Source of the DNA: Sphagnum compactum
Lineage: Eukaryota; Bryophyta; Sphagnopsida; Sphagnales
Assembly: GCA_965153455.1 (NCBI GenBank)
Contig: OZ234503.1
Location: 15,257,118 to 15,321,117, forward strand
Direction: 5' to 3'
Length of the DNA stretch: 64,000 nucleotides
The notes below the pieces were generated by a model. That model had not been told where the DNA came from. It saw nothing but the letters and a program-made list of their open reading frames with translations, and did no database searches. Positions within the stretch are counted from its first letter, which is position 1; each line of letters opens with the position of its first letter. A program made the translations under genes and the position numbers. Positions 37,535-49,739 of this stretch are shown in pieces.

Positions 37535-37592
37535 ACTAAGCCCACTTTAACTAGAATAGTATTGGGATGGGTGACCTTACAGTACAAGAGGT
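37535..37592 (+). repeat. 5S rRNA-like fragment (possible 5S-derived SINE head)
   Basis: The segment AGTATTGGGATGGGTGACCT (37559-37578) closely resembles the box C region of plant 5S rRNA (AGTACTAGGATGGGTGACCT). The preceding AAGCCCACTTTAACTAGAAT aligns loosely with the adjoining 5S segment. The 5' half of 5S is not recognisable, so this is not an intact rRNA gene. Confidence 0.5.
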
Positions 37593-40500
37593 TTAATATA
37601 CTTCGGCCAATGACACAAGGCGGGCCTACTAGTAACTCATTATATGTTGAATGAGATGTTAGTTTTGAAGGTGCCATGTGTCAAGTTTTTTTATTGTAAA
37701 AAATATTAAATAAAATAATAATACTAATAATATATAATATTTCTTTTTAAGAGATTCTTTTGTGGTAAGATTGGTTTGTGGGTTGGGCACCAATTTCAAT
37801 GTGAATGATGTTCCCATACTTTTTGTGAGTTTGAGAGATATTGATTCCCCATTGTGTGAGTCTTTGGAATGTCATCTTGATCAAAAGCAAAAAGGCTCAA
37901 AAGGAAATGACCCAAAACACAAAAAGGTTGAAAGTGAGCCTTTCAAATGCACCACCACATGTAAAGAAGCAAGCCACTTGGTGCTTTGTGGTCGAAAGAC
38001 CATCAAAATACAAGCGAATGGTAAAAGAAAATAATTTCCTAGCCAACAACAAGCATCAATTTGATCATTTTTAGGACTTTTTCTAATTAGCCTAGAGCCA
38101 TATGTTGTCAACAATTTTATGTTTAGAGATGCACACCAAATATTGTAATACCTTGGTAGATTAGACACTTATATGTCAAATTATTAATTAATTTTTAAAA
38201 TTTCATAAAGTAAAAAAATTCTTGAAGATTCAATTTTTTTTTCCTTTAATTATTCTCTTAAAATTTTGAAGAAAAAAAATTCTAACAATTTTAACATTTT
38301 TGGAAATAATATATAATTAATGTGAAGAAAGAGTCCAATGCTACTACTACTACTACCAACAAAAGTGACCATGACTTTGTGTTTGTCTTTTACTGCAGAA
38401 TTTGTAACCAACCCCAAATCTGTAAAGTGGAATTGAAGATCTTATGGGGACTATGGTCCTCCAATTATTCATAGGATTTTTGACCTTTCCCTTTTCCCCA
38501 AAGTGTAGCACCCTACTCAAGAGTAAGGTCATACTAGAGAGATCTGGAAAATTATTAAACATGCCAAAGAAATCAAATGCACCAAGAGAAGAATGATGTG
38601 ATTATTTTCATTGAACATGTTTTTCCCTCACATCTTCCCCTTAGCTTCTTCCCCTTCATGGTCCCCAATGGTGGGTGTCGTCTATGTGTAGCCTTCACTT
38701 CATCATGTTATGTTGAATTTGTAACTCGTCATACCATCCCCATCCTCGTAGAAGGCATGCAAACAACATGTCAAGTGATGTGATGTCACAAGCATGTTAA
38801 CATAGGATGTTCCTCCCATTAGGGTTTGCGTTTCGCAACACCTTTTGTGTTTGTGTTTTGTTGCTTTTGTTTTCAATTTTCATTTTTTTGGGTCTCGTTG
38901 CACCTCCAATCCTTCAAGTTTTTGAGTAGAGTTTTAATGTTGTTGGCAAATTTTATTGTGGAAGTTTTTTAACTTCAAATGTTGTGAATTTGGTCTATGC
39001 TTCTCTTGAAACACAAATTTCACATGAGAGTTTCAATTTTGTTTTTAAGCTTGTTCAAGTTTGGTTGTCGTGAAGTTGCTTGTTTGAAGCTTTTTACCAT
39101 GGATGTGTTTTCACAAATGCGTACAAGTATAATATTAACAATTTGTCAGTACTATATTTGCTAACATTGTGAAAGTGTTATTGGGTAGGTCATGAGTAAC
39201 AAAGATATTTGATAAAAAACATTGAAAAAATGATAAGAGTATTGAGTGAAAGTGGTGCAAGGTGTCCATTTGAAGTTTGCATTTAAACTTGTGGGCATTT
39301 TTGTAAATGTTTGAAAAACGCTAAGTGTTTTGTTGTACTAAGGTCACAAACTTTGAAGGGTATAACATAAAATACATCAATCAAAGTTCACATATCTATC
39401 TGAATATGTGCATCAAAGTATTTCAAAGTGTGCAAATTATTTCGAGTATTAATGAGGTAATTTTCTTCTTTCAAATTTAATGCCCATTGTGATGTAATGT
39501 GGACTTACATTTAACATGGCAACTTATATTGTAACAATATTGGGTGGGAGACACGTAATCATGTTGATGTTGATATCAAACCTTAAATGTTGCAAACATG
39601 TGAACTCACAATTCATCACATAGGTCCAAAACCTTGTAGAGGTTCAAAACCTTCAAACGAGCAGAAAATAAATGTATAATTTTTGAATTTTCATTACAAA
39701 ATTTGAAATGCTCACAAAACAAATGTCTTGAATTTTTTGTAATATTTGACTTTAAAGCTTTATTAGCTTTTTGGCCACAATTCTGAGTACAATTAGTTGT
39801 TGACAATTTTTTTACCATGGTGGTGGGTTTACAGTGCCATAGGAAGCAACAAAAAGTCAAGTTGCAATTGGAGGAGTTTGGTGTTTTGGAGATTATATTT
39901 AATATGGCTACAAAAAAAAAGGAGATATGAGTGTTAGATGGGTTTGAAGGGTTATTGAGATTTTATGTGAAATTGACATCTATTTGATTAAAAGAATAAT
40001 GAGTTATTTTTTATTTTTATAATGAACTTTTGTTGGAAATATTTTGTCACATGGGACCTCATTAAACATAGACAAGGATTGTCTTGACTTCTTGTGTGTG
40101 TATTATGGAGGTAAATAATAAGTAAATAGCTACCTTCTAACCACAAGTTTAAAAGGTGTTCCCATTGACCCAATAACAAATGACCTTATCTCTATTCCAT
40201 TGTTTCCCAATTTGGTTAATGCCCAATTTTTGAAAGAAATAAAATGACAGATTGAGACCAACATGGTGCTTTTCCTATTCAATCGAAATTAAGGACTCAA
40301 GTTGACATAGATGTGGAAACAACCTTGGATGGTGTAGAAACAACCTTGGATATGAGCATGCTCATGTCCAAGTGTGTAGGTTCAAAACTCTCAAAGGGTT
40401 ATTGCCAAAGCCTCATTACAATAAATAACATTAGAAAGGTATGACAAATAATCCATGACAAAGGATGGCAAAATCGAAGGGCGGCCATCACCCAAACAGT

Positions 40501-42954
40501 GATATGCAAGTATTTCAAATGACATGTCCAGGGTCGATGTGGTATCATTCTTTTCACAAAAATCCTTTGCATGTGTTATTTTCTTTTCTTTTCTTTTCAG
40601 GTCCTTAAAAATTAAAATTAAAATTAAAAAATTAGGAAAAAAAAAAAACGTCCGACTTTTAATACTGGAACCCGAATCAGAATTTATTTATTTGAGAACC
40701 ACCCCCTGGAACCGGATTCCAAGTTCCTACTTGAAATTACCCTACTCAATTTCAAGCATGGTTCAAATTATCTGTAAAACATTATTTCCTAGTGCATTTG
40801 GAGGGCACCTTCTATCCCATCCCATCAACTGAAAGAGGGATAATACCCAACTCCTGAATAGGGGGGAGAGGGAGAGAGTGTACAACTATAAGGGGAAGTA
40901 CGAACTAAGAAGCCTTCCTATACCTTGAACCATACCTAGGTATGTCTAGGTTCACAATAACCTTTGCCTCATTCTTTATGATGGGTGAAGCTCACAAAAT
41001 GATGAACACTCCCCCAAATTAGGGGCAGCCACCCTTTGCTTCACTACCCTTCATTTCACCACCCTTTCATTCATTTGACCTCCCATGTGGTTTTAAAAAT
41101 TAAAACAAATAAAATCTCATGAAAAGGTGCCATGGCTATTGGGGGGAGGGACAACATGTGCCATGGATGGCTATTGTGGTCAATGTATTAATGGGTGATC
41201 ACCAAAACTATGTTTGTCTAGTGTTTATGGTTGGGGGAGGGAGGGTAAAGCACTTATGTTAAAAATGGATGTTATATTTTTGTGATAGTAAGTGGTTAAG
41301 TGATAGGAAGAAGGGATTTGCATTTGGAACCAATGAATGAAGCTGGCTCATAAATCCAAGTCTTTTGATCTTTGGAACTTTTCAGCACACAAGTGGAGAC
41401 TTTTTCATCACAACCCTTTTTTTGTCTGCATTACTTGCATTGTCTGGTGAATTGTTTCTCCTAATTGTGGCAAAGGAGTCAGAAAGGCTATGCGATAGCA
41501 AAAAGGGCCATTAGCACTGGACGACGGGACGGATTCAGGGGAAGCTTCATTTCATCCCGACGTCCTTTAATATATGTAATATATATAGAGAAGATTCTTA
41601 TAATCAGGGGTTTCATGATTGGTTATGGGAATATTTTTTTAGCAAAGGGGGGGGGTTTAAGGAGTCCAAGGTTTGGGGAATATTCTCAAAACATGAGACT
41701 GGATGCCAGTACAATTTTTTCAGCACTTTTGTTCACCCAACAACATAATAAACACACCTAATGCTCTGACAAAATGGCTTTACAACTCACAATCTCATCA
41801 CATCAGCCCATACCTCCTCCTCTTCTTCCCCAAAGCATAATAGCTACAAAATCTGTCCTACTACATACATAGGGTGGGTGCACTGGTGGGTGCTGGTTCA
41901 GTATGGCCAACTAACTAATCTGATGCCAGTTTGCATATCTAATTAGGGGTTTCCTTCAAATTTTTGTGATATAAGAAATTTGAAGAAAATTTCAAAAAAA
42001 AAAGAAAGAAAAGCAAAATTTAGTTGAATTTTTACTCTGAAAAAAGCAAAAAAATCCAAAAAATTTCCCAATTTTATTTTATTTTTGGTCAGGGGACAAA
42101 ACACTGTATCTAATACTAAAGTGTCTAAAGACTGACTGAAGCCATTTTTTTCACCCCAGCAGCATTCTGGCCTTACTTAAATTATCACCCTACTATTGTA
42201 GCCCAACTTGGCACTACTATAAATGTGTGTCTAGTGGGTGCCATGACCAAAGGACACAAGCTTGCTTTGCCAAACAATTTCCCTGTTCCATTTCAGAGCA
42301 AAATCCACCTACAACTGGTATGTGTGGACCTACCAGTTGGACACACTGGCACTGTGAGTGTTCTTTCTTGACTTAGTTGTCATCCTGGAATGTCAGTTCA
42401 AAGTTCAGTTTGAATGCCATTTCTTGGGATGAGGTTCAAAGCAAACAGCCAAGGATCTCTCTTAAATGCAGAACAATACACACACAAAAAAGTACTCATA
42501 CCTGCCCAGCTGCCCGATTTAAAATTAACTTGTTGCTGCCCACATACATTTGGCCCCTAGATTATGCAACCTACTGGGTGGTGTGTAATGGATACTAAGA
42601 AGCATTATTAACACTTGTAGTGTCCATTGCATTCCCAAAACATGCATAACCATGGATAGGTCCACATGTGTGTGTGGGGGGGGGGGCATCACCCATAGTT
42701 TTTTGGAAAATATAATTTGGGCTAAGGGCAGACCAGATATAAATTTAATCAGGAAACTGGGCAGGAATAAAAAAAAGAAATGCTTTTGTATTGTCTGCAT
42801 TTAAGACTCTTGGCTGATTTAACATCTTCCCACTTCTTGTGGCATGGAAAGGACAACAAGTGGGAAGAATTTGATGCCTCCCATCACCCGAGGCTCTACT
42901 ACTTTCCCTCACATGTAAGCGTAATGCTCGGTTGGAATTTCTCACTATCCGAGA
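37593..42954. other. AT-rich intergenic DNA
   Basis: No gene was recognised. Open frames are short and lack motifs. Homopolymer runs include G11 at 42676-42686. Confidence 0.55.
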
Positions 42955-43262
42955 GGGAGAGGGCCCACAATTACTGACCATACTGGATTTGCCTTGCATG
43001 GGGGCATTTTGTATCGGAGATACGCCTGAGTACAGGCCCTTCCGTGATTTGAGATCTGTGCCCAAGGCTGGCAGGCCGAGATGAAAATACAAAGGAAAAA
43101 ATCCAGGCAGTGCTTTACGCAGAATGAAATGCCTAGACAAGCCAAAGGGCCCACCATACTGACTTGCCTTGCCCATTTTGCACAAAGGCAATCATGTACG
43201 AGTAGGGTGGGCCCACTGTTCTGGCTTGCCTTCCCTCGAGGGCATTTTGCAAAATGCAATGC
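42955..43262. repeat. Imperfect repeats with GGGCCCAC...CTTGCC...GGGCATTTTG
   Basis: Three related segments begin near 42960, 43148 and 43206. Each carries GGCCCAC, then a CTGnC/ATTTGCCTTGC-type core and a CATTTTG end. They leave longer open frames on the minus strand (42745-43259) that follow the repeat and not a protein family. Confidence 0.5.
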
Positions 43263-43399
43263 CCCCTCCCAAGGTTATCATGGAATGAAAAATGACCTAA
43301 ATAAGCCACCATTTCATATTAGTGTGCATCTGAGTTCAATAATGAAGTGTCTTCAAAACTATTAGTCCCTATAGTTTTTTTTTCTTTTGGGTAGCAAGT

Positions 43400-43662
43400 T
43401 TTTGTCATTTGGCGAAATATTTTGTCAAATTTTTTTCTTGTTCAACATTCTCTATTTCCATTAAAAAAAAATCACCATTTTTTTTTTATAAAAAACTACA
43501 AATCGCCATGTTTTCTTTACACATTGTTCAAGCAAGTAACCAGGATATAAAAGGATTTCAATGATTTTATACTTTTGTAGTTGGTCTATAGTCAAACATG
43601 ATTAAATTTCCTTGTGGATGATCACCAATGTGACGACATCACAAAATTGTATTTCTTTGTAA
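43400..43662 (+). repeat. Dispersed 'GCCAAATCTGGC' repeat, copy D
   Basis: A diverged copy. It contains AATCGCCATG, then TTCAAGCAAGTAACCAGGAT, ATAAAAGGATT, GATTAAATTTCC and GTGGATGATCACCAATGTG, and ends ACATCACAAAATTG. Confidence 0.6.
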
Positions 43663-43889
43663 GTGAAAATATGGCATGTCATCATATATTCACCTAACTT
43701 CCCTAAAGGAAATAGATATTATTCCCTAACACATAAAGCCTTTACATGAAAATGCAATACATTAGAAAATTATTGTCTGATATCCAATGGGATTTTTTTT
43801 TTAAAATTTAAAAGATTGTCTCAATTTTTCACATCATGTAAGACATTAAACCATGAGCATTGCGAGATTCAATTGGGCTCACCTTGGCT

Positions 43890-44120
43890 CTACCTTGCAC
43901 AAGCCATTATTCATTGTGAGGTAAGTAGGTCAAGTTAAGAAGCTTGCCTACAACCAAGAGGTCTTGGGATCAATCCCAAGCACTCACACCCCTGTGTTAC
44001 AACATTATGTAGCAATTTTTCGACATGGTGCACCCTGCAAATGGGTATTGCAACCTTGGTGCAAACACCCACCAACATGGGTATAGCAAACCATGACCAT
44101 GGCTAAAAGTAACCATGGTA
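43890..44120 (+). repeat. Probable tRNA-derived SINE
   Basis: A tRNA-like head covers about 43918-43990. It has a possible A-box (TAAGTAGGTCAAGTTAAGAA), an anticodon-arm-like CTTGCCTACAACCAAG, and a T-arm with a palindromic stem, CTTGGGATCAATCCCAAG, holding a B-box-like core. The body continues without tRNA structure. It is not a functional tRNA gene because the acceptor stem is not recognisable. Confidence 0.5.
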
Positions 44121-44329
44121 AAGAATAGCCTAGACTAATAGCCCTTCCTAAGAACACCCTACCTAGTAACCTAGAAAAAATCTACCATGGTACTAGTGTA
44201 GGTGCTAGTTCACCCAAGGCCCTCCTCTCTCACTCACTCTCTGAGCCCAAGTTTAAAACAATTCCCTCCCTAGGTTTAAAATTATAGGCTCCAAAGAGGC
44301 CTCCCTCCCTAGTAGAGGTGCAGTTGGCC

Positions 44330-44870
44330 CGGTTCATCCTGGCCAAACCACAACCGGACCGGTACTGTGATAATAGCAGTCAGTCAGTCAGTCATGTCGC
44401 CACACGTACGTGGGCGGAGCAGACGGAGGAGAAGTGCAGAGCACGTGGGAGCATGCGCGGGCATCTGCCTTGGCCACGGCCCAGTAGTGGCTGGCCCACT
44501 AGGCTTACTAGGCAGGTTACACCTCCAGATTTTGCGTGGAACTGGGTCCGGCGCGACGTGGCGCGTAGTTGTCAAGTGGAGAGTGGTACTGGGACCAATC
44601 GCGGATGGGAAGCAGCCCAGGCAGCGGCTGAGCAGAGTTGATGAGCATTCAGCACGCGTCTGCAGCGGGTGGCGGTTCAAAGCCACGCGTAGCGTTCGTG
44701 AAATCGATCGGCATTGAAAACGCAATCACGAAAGCGGAGCAGAGCAGAGCATCACGATGATTCATCGCATGAATTGAGGAGAGAGCAGCGACTCAGGAGT
44801 CAGCAGGAGAGAGCAGCGACTCAGGAGTCAGCAGAAGAGAGCGCCGTCTGTCTGTCTGTGCAGAATCACA
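44330..44870 (+). promoter_or_regulatory. Orphan CpG-rich island with ABRE/G-box and ACGCGT motifs
   Basis: CG-dense sequence sits among AT-rich repeats. It holds ACGTGGGC (near 44409), CACGTGGG (near 44442), GACGTGGC (near 44556) and two CACGCGT motifs (near 44653 and 44682), which match ABA-response and CGCG-type elements. A small frame of 39 codons starts at 44641 and ends at 44760, but no known gene follows. A 30-bp tandem duplication (GCGACTCAGGAGTCAGCAG core) lies near 44785-44845. Confidence 0.5.
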
Positions 44871-45039
44871 CACGCTCTGGTAGTGTGTACTGGATGGACT
44901 CTCCGCTTAGTACAATATACTTAATTTTTCCTTCCTCTTCTTCGACGTCGTGCACCGAACAGTTTACAGGCAGCCTTTTTTAGCCAGAAAGCTACATATA
45001 TATATTGAAAAAATATAAAAAAGTGGTAATATCCAGTTT

Positions 45040-45480
45040 TTTAAGGATTTTCAATCGCCATAATTTGACGAAAATTTAAGAAAAAAATCACCAGATTTCT
45101 CTCTCCATACATGGTTCAAGTATGTTAGTAAAACATATTAAAAGATGTTTAACAAAGTTTTACTTTCATATGTAGCTAGTAGCTAAATTTGGCTAAATCT
45201 TCATGTGGATCATTGCCACTTTGGCTACATGACAAAATTGGCCAAAAAAAAAGACCAAATAAATAAATAAATGAACATCATGGTTAACTTTTTTTGGGGT
45301 CAATTTTGTGATGATGCAGCCAAAGTGGTGATGATCCACATGAAGATTTAGCCAACTTTGCTACAAGCTAAACTTGAAAAAAAAAACTTCTCTATTTTTG
45401 GCTACCCACTTGAACCATGTGTAGAAATCTGGCAAATTTCCTTAATTTTGGTCAGATTCTGGCTATTGAAAATCTCAAAT
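45040..45480. repeat. Head-to-head foldback of two 'GCCAAATCTGGC' repeats (copies E and F)
   Basis: Copy E (45040-45240, consensus orientation) ends GACAAAATTGG. Copy F (from 45301, inverted) begins CAATTTTGTGATGATGCAGC. Shared inverted segments include AAATCTTCATGTGGATCAT opposite ATGATCCACATGAAGATTT, plus GCCACTTTGGCT, ATGGTTCAAG and CCAGATTTCT opposite their complements. The pair could fold into a hairpin with arms of nearly 200 nt. Confidence 0.75.
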
Positions 45481-45758
45481 TTTGGCATGTGATTTTTAGC
45501 ACTTTAAAATTGTATAATATATATATAGATATAGCTTTTTGGCTGTATATAAAAAAAAGCCAGCCAAAAAGAAAAAGGCTGGGAGGTTGGGGCAATGGGC
45601 TGTGGAGGATCGAGCCACGAATCAAATGGATGCCTTTTTCTTTAAAGCAAAAAAAAGCGTGGACGAATACAAGCGTAGAAAGAGAAGCGAGAAGCGAGAA
45701 AAAAGGGCGATGGAGAGGAGCCATGGAATCTAGGTCTTGATTCTTTCAAGAATCTAGG

Positions 45759-45772
45759 CCCCCCCCCCCCCC
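45759..45772. repeat. C14 homopolymer
   Basis: A run of 14 C directly precedes a TAGG-rich minisatellite. Tracts like this are prone to length error in assembly. Confidence 0.7.
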
Positions 45773-45839
45773 ACCCCCACATGATTGACGTGTATGTGAC
45801 GTAGGTGATAGACTAGGTAGGAAGGTGGGTAGGAACATG

Positions 45840-46090
45840 ACATAAGTAGGTATGTGACATAGGTAGGTAGGTAAATGACCATAAGGTTGTCCAATAATAT
45901 TAGTTTAGATGCAAGTAGGTGGGTAGGTATGTGACATAGGTAGGTAGGTAAGTCACCATAAGGTTGTCCAATAATATTAGTTTAGAGTGTAAGTAGGTGG
46001 GCAGGTATGTGATGTAGGTACATAGGCCCAGTGACACAAGTAGGTATGTGACATAGGTAGGTAGGTGACCATAGTCCAATAATGAGGCAA
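45840..46090. repeat. 77-bp TAGG-rich minisatellite, about three units
   Basis: The unit GACATAGGTAGGTAGGTAA, then ACCATAAGGTTGTCCAATAA and TTAGTTTAGA, starts at 45856 and again at 45933. A truncated unit starts near 46050. Confidence 0.8.
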
Positions 46091-46916
46091 AGGTTATCAT
46101 GAGCCTAAACATAGGTATAGGAGCGGTTTTACACCTAGTTCTTAAGAGCCAAAGGGATCTTATACCTATAAAGGAATACTTTCGGCCCTAATCCATTGAC
46201 AATACCTTGTTGGAAAGATGAATCTAGAACCAAAGGGTGCATTTCATAGTAGTCGCAGCATTATAGTCTGTGAATTCCTTACTTGCTAAATTGCAAGCAA
46301 AATAAAGCAGTTTTGTATAGGAAGTACAAACCGAATGGAACATGAAGTGGAGCTGCTCTTAGAATGACACTTCTTCACAAAGTGAAGTATGTGTTTGACC
46401 CATGAGACCAGTGAAGCTTTTGAATCAAAACAACACATCAAGGAGAACATTTTTCGGTCCCTTCCATTTCTATGCAGTGTCAGTCTGACTGCCAACTCAA
46501 ATCAACCCAATGCTGGAACCAGCTACACGAACTCTGTGATCTTTGTTCCATAAAATCAACAGGTTCAAGGACTAATCCATACAAAAGCTGGGAGTAGTAC
46601 ACTAGCACCCACTCTTTGCGCTACTGAGTAGTGTAGCCATAGAAATTGATGATTGAAACATAGAGCTTTTTCTCTAATTACCATGATGTGTTTTCTAAGC
46701 TCTTCTTTTACAGACTGCTCTCTAGCTTCTCTGCATTTGCTTTGCATTCACAAAACACCCAAAGCATGTTCATAAAAAAATTTCACCAATTTGGTGGTTT
46801 CTGGCATTCATCCTTTTACCTATGTGATTCTCCAGGCTGCCTGAATTAGTTCATGGAAGATCAGAGATGGATGTACCTCCTGAGTTTCGATTTTTTGGGT
46901 TAGTACATACAGTAAA

Positions 46917-49349
46917 TTAAACAGCTGATGATTTCGTGTTGTAACCATTTTGGTGCATTGTGTACCACTTCCAGGCGATTGCCAAACCGTCCCTCAAGTT
47001 GGTGTGGTTGACAGCCCACTTGAGCTCTCTTTGAATCTTGAAAGGATTGCTGTAAACTTCCGCTTAATCACCAGGCCTCCGGTCAAGACATTTCACTATA
47101 ATGTTGACACCTGTCACTGCTTTGCATGCATCTACAAATTTCCTTGACTGAACTCCCTGTTGCACAATTGGGTTTCAAGTTTTATGACCACAATTTTCAA
47201 TAAGACGTAGAATTGCTCTTTCAAACAAGTATGCAAGTCTGGACTTCAAAGGTTTTGTATGTCAGGCAAAGTTTGGTGAGCTTGGGAATTATAGGAGAAT
47301 GCAAGATGGTGGTGCACCTTTTCCTGTGCCGATGTTGTAGATTCCTACTTGCTGAGGCTTAGGATTGATCATTGCTTTCACATGGGCATCCACAAAGGTC
47401 ACTGACGTGGATGTAATCACGTATGCATGTGCCATCAATTGTGTTGTAGTCTGTACCTCGCACCTGCAACAAGAGAGCCCATTTGGCCCATTTTACATTG
47501 AGAAACCCATGTTCCCAAAAATCAGGGTTAAACCAACCATCTCCTTTCACAATGGCTCAATGACAGATCAATAATAACTAGCAATGGTTTTTTCACACAG
47601 GTGTGCTCTGTGAGCTCAGATGGCAATCTTTCAAGCTCAGCAAAATTTGTGACACTAAAATTTTGCTGGGTGATGAAGTAATGGAAACACTCATTTTTAC
47701 CTCTAGCTCAGCAGTAATGCCTGCAGCAGCATCAAAGCAGGCTCCAGAGATCCATGCATGCTTGTGTAGCTCCGGTCAGGGTGCTTCTCCCAGCCTTCCT
47801 TTTGGATCTGATCCAATCACATTGAAGTATCAGGGAATGAATTTGGATTCAGTTAGATCCCAGTTGCAAGTCTTGCATCAAATTACCTGTAGGCTACACA
47901 CTAGTATGATGACTTTCAGCACCCAACCAAAACCCATAATTTTCCTAGTGTTTTTGGGAGGTCTTGTTCTTTTGCTAAGTTACACTGGGTAACACTTGTA
48001 TGACGACTTTCACACTTGTATGATGACTTTCAGCACTCAACCAAAAACCAGACCCAGAATGTTCATGGATCTACTACGCATGACTCCTTCATAAAGCTCT
48101 CTCTGTGAACATGGTCAAACAACTAGCCATAGTCATCAGTGGAGATCCAAGGAGTCTTCAGACATCATGTTGACCACTAGATTTTCCAATCACATGTCAA
48201 TGCAGAGAAGAAAATTTGACCTGGGGTGTATCTTCTGTGATTGGCATCTCTTTTGGGTTCGCCATATGTCGCACAGGTGCTGGAGTAGATCAATATCTTG
48301 ACTCTGTGAGCTTTCATTGCATCCAAAAGCATTAAAGTATTGCAATAGTACCTGCCACCACAGACACAGCCGTATAATTTAATGCTAAAGCCAAGAACCA
48401 TTAAGTAAATCTCTAAGTCTCTCTAGCTCACATTGAACTCTGTCCATCATCATCCAATCTGGTACATTGTGTCCCCCACAAAGATATGCAGACTGATAGG
48501 CACTTCCACGAATGTGAACTCACCATAATGGTTCAGCCATACTTCACTCACATATGCCAGTGGCAAAGTGCATGACTGCATCTATGGCATTCTGGGAAAG
48601 AAATTCATTCACCTGTCACTAATTTGTCAAAGAAAACAACATATTAGGGTGCAAAATGGGTGCACACAGCTGTTGATGAAACTACCACCAATCATAAAAC
48701 ATGCAACACCCCTTCTTCTGCATAGATGTTCCAAGAAAAAGGATACATGTCTGTGGTCACTGAAATCTGCATACATGAATTGCAATCAACTGGGCTGAGG
48801 AAATAATGCTGGCAACTCCTCAACACCTCCAATATTGCCACGTGACAAATTATCCTGTGCATCTCAAGTTTCACAAATTCAAAGGTTTTAGTACCAATTT
48901 TGCAAGTGATTATCATGGATTTGCAACCCATTAGGGGGGGGGGGGGGACCACCAAGAAGAGTCGCCCGAACTGGAAAACCGGCTGACCATGGTGTTTAAA
49001 CACATAACTTCTGAATCCTTTGTGGGAGAGAATCATGCATCCGGGTTATCCACAAACACCTCAGAAAGGAAACAGTACTAGCTGCAAGAAACAGCAAATT
49101 TATGGTCATGTGTTTTGTAGCACACAAGTCAAGGTTCTGTTACAGAAAGGATAGTTGGAACATGAAAACCCCCTTGGACTCAAACCAATTGGCAAAACAC
49201 TTGTAAAGGAAGAGGTTCAGTAGCTTGCACACCACTATAGTGACACAGTAGCCTTCTTCAAGCAATCACAAGACAGCATGTGACCCAATGTAGCCAGCAC
49301 CTCCAGTAACTAGGACATGCATAACTCCATTCTCATGTTTTGCAAACTT
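46917..49349 (-). pseudogene. UDP-arabinose 4-epimerase (MUR4/UXE-type) pseudogene
   Basis: Minus-strand blocks follow the UDP-Xyl/UDP-Ara 4-epimerase in order. Near 49340-49230: [17 protein letters not shown] (Rossmann GxxGxxG), then LLEEGYCVTIV. Near 48860-48550: ALFPQPS, LQFMYADFSD and NAIDAVMHFA. Near 48380-48220: [29 protein letters not shown] and MPITEDTPQ. Near 47910-47750: YFNVIGSDPKGRLGEAP and WISGACFDAA. Near 47460-47290: VRGTDYNTIDGTCIRDYIHV, VDAHVKA and VGIYNIGTGKG. Near 47080-46917: AEVYSNPFKIQRELKWAVNH, then a final stop. Breaks include stops after SHAVL, before LQFMY, before YFNV, after GEAP and at the Tyr of GDYAEV, plus single-base frameshifts after YGEPK and SDL. Spacers with GT/AG edges show that the intron layout survives. 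The YxxxK catalytic segment (PYGKAKK) was not found. Confidence 0.88.
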
Positions 49350-49739
49350 CTGAGAGGGAAAAACTGCCACAACTTAGCCCCCAAAAATGTACCATCTATC
49401 AAGAGCAGTGTTGTGCGGGTATCATCCTTTAAACATACCAACTGCTCCTGGTATTGGATCTTTTAGAAAAAAATTCATACTACCCTGGAACTGGTGTTAG
49501 CTCTATTTTTAACATGTTCATGCCAACTTGGTACTAATATTAGATCTATTTTTCAACTTTCATGCACCTGCTTGGTCCTGGTATCAGGTCATACCAATCC
49601 AGTTAGTTCTTTGATAACAGGACCAGTACCAGACTATATACAACTCCAGGGTTTGGTGCCCTGGGTACAGAAGAAAAAAGGGTTCAGTGCTTGCTTTAGG
49701 GTTCCGAGCTCTTACTGCATCAGGCGGCCTGGATTCCAT

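Noticed and set aside
37535-37592. Functional 5S rRNA gene
   Set aside because: Only the box C region is recognisable and the 5' half is absent.
42745-43259. Minus-strand frames of 148 and 104 codons
   Set aside because: They follow an imperfect DNA repeat in two frames with similar peptide fragments, so the openness comes from repeat structure and not from selection on protein.
43918-43990. Functional tRNA gene
   Set aside because: No acceptor stem and a degenerate B-box; better explained as a SINE head.
45900-46112. Tyr/Leu/Thr-rich repeat protein frame
   Set aside because: It is a translation of the 77-bp TAGG minisatellite; the period is not a multiple of three.
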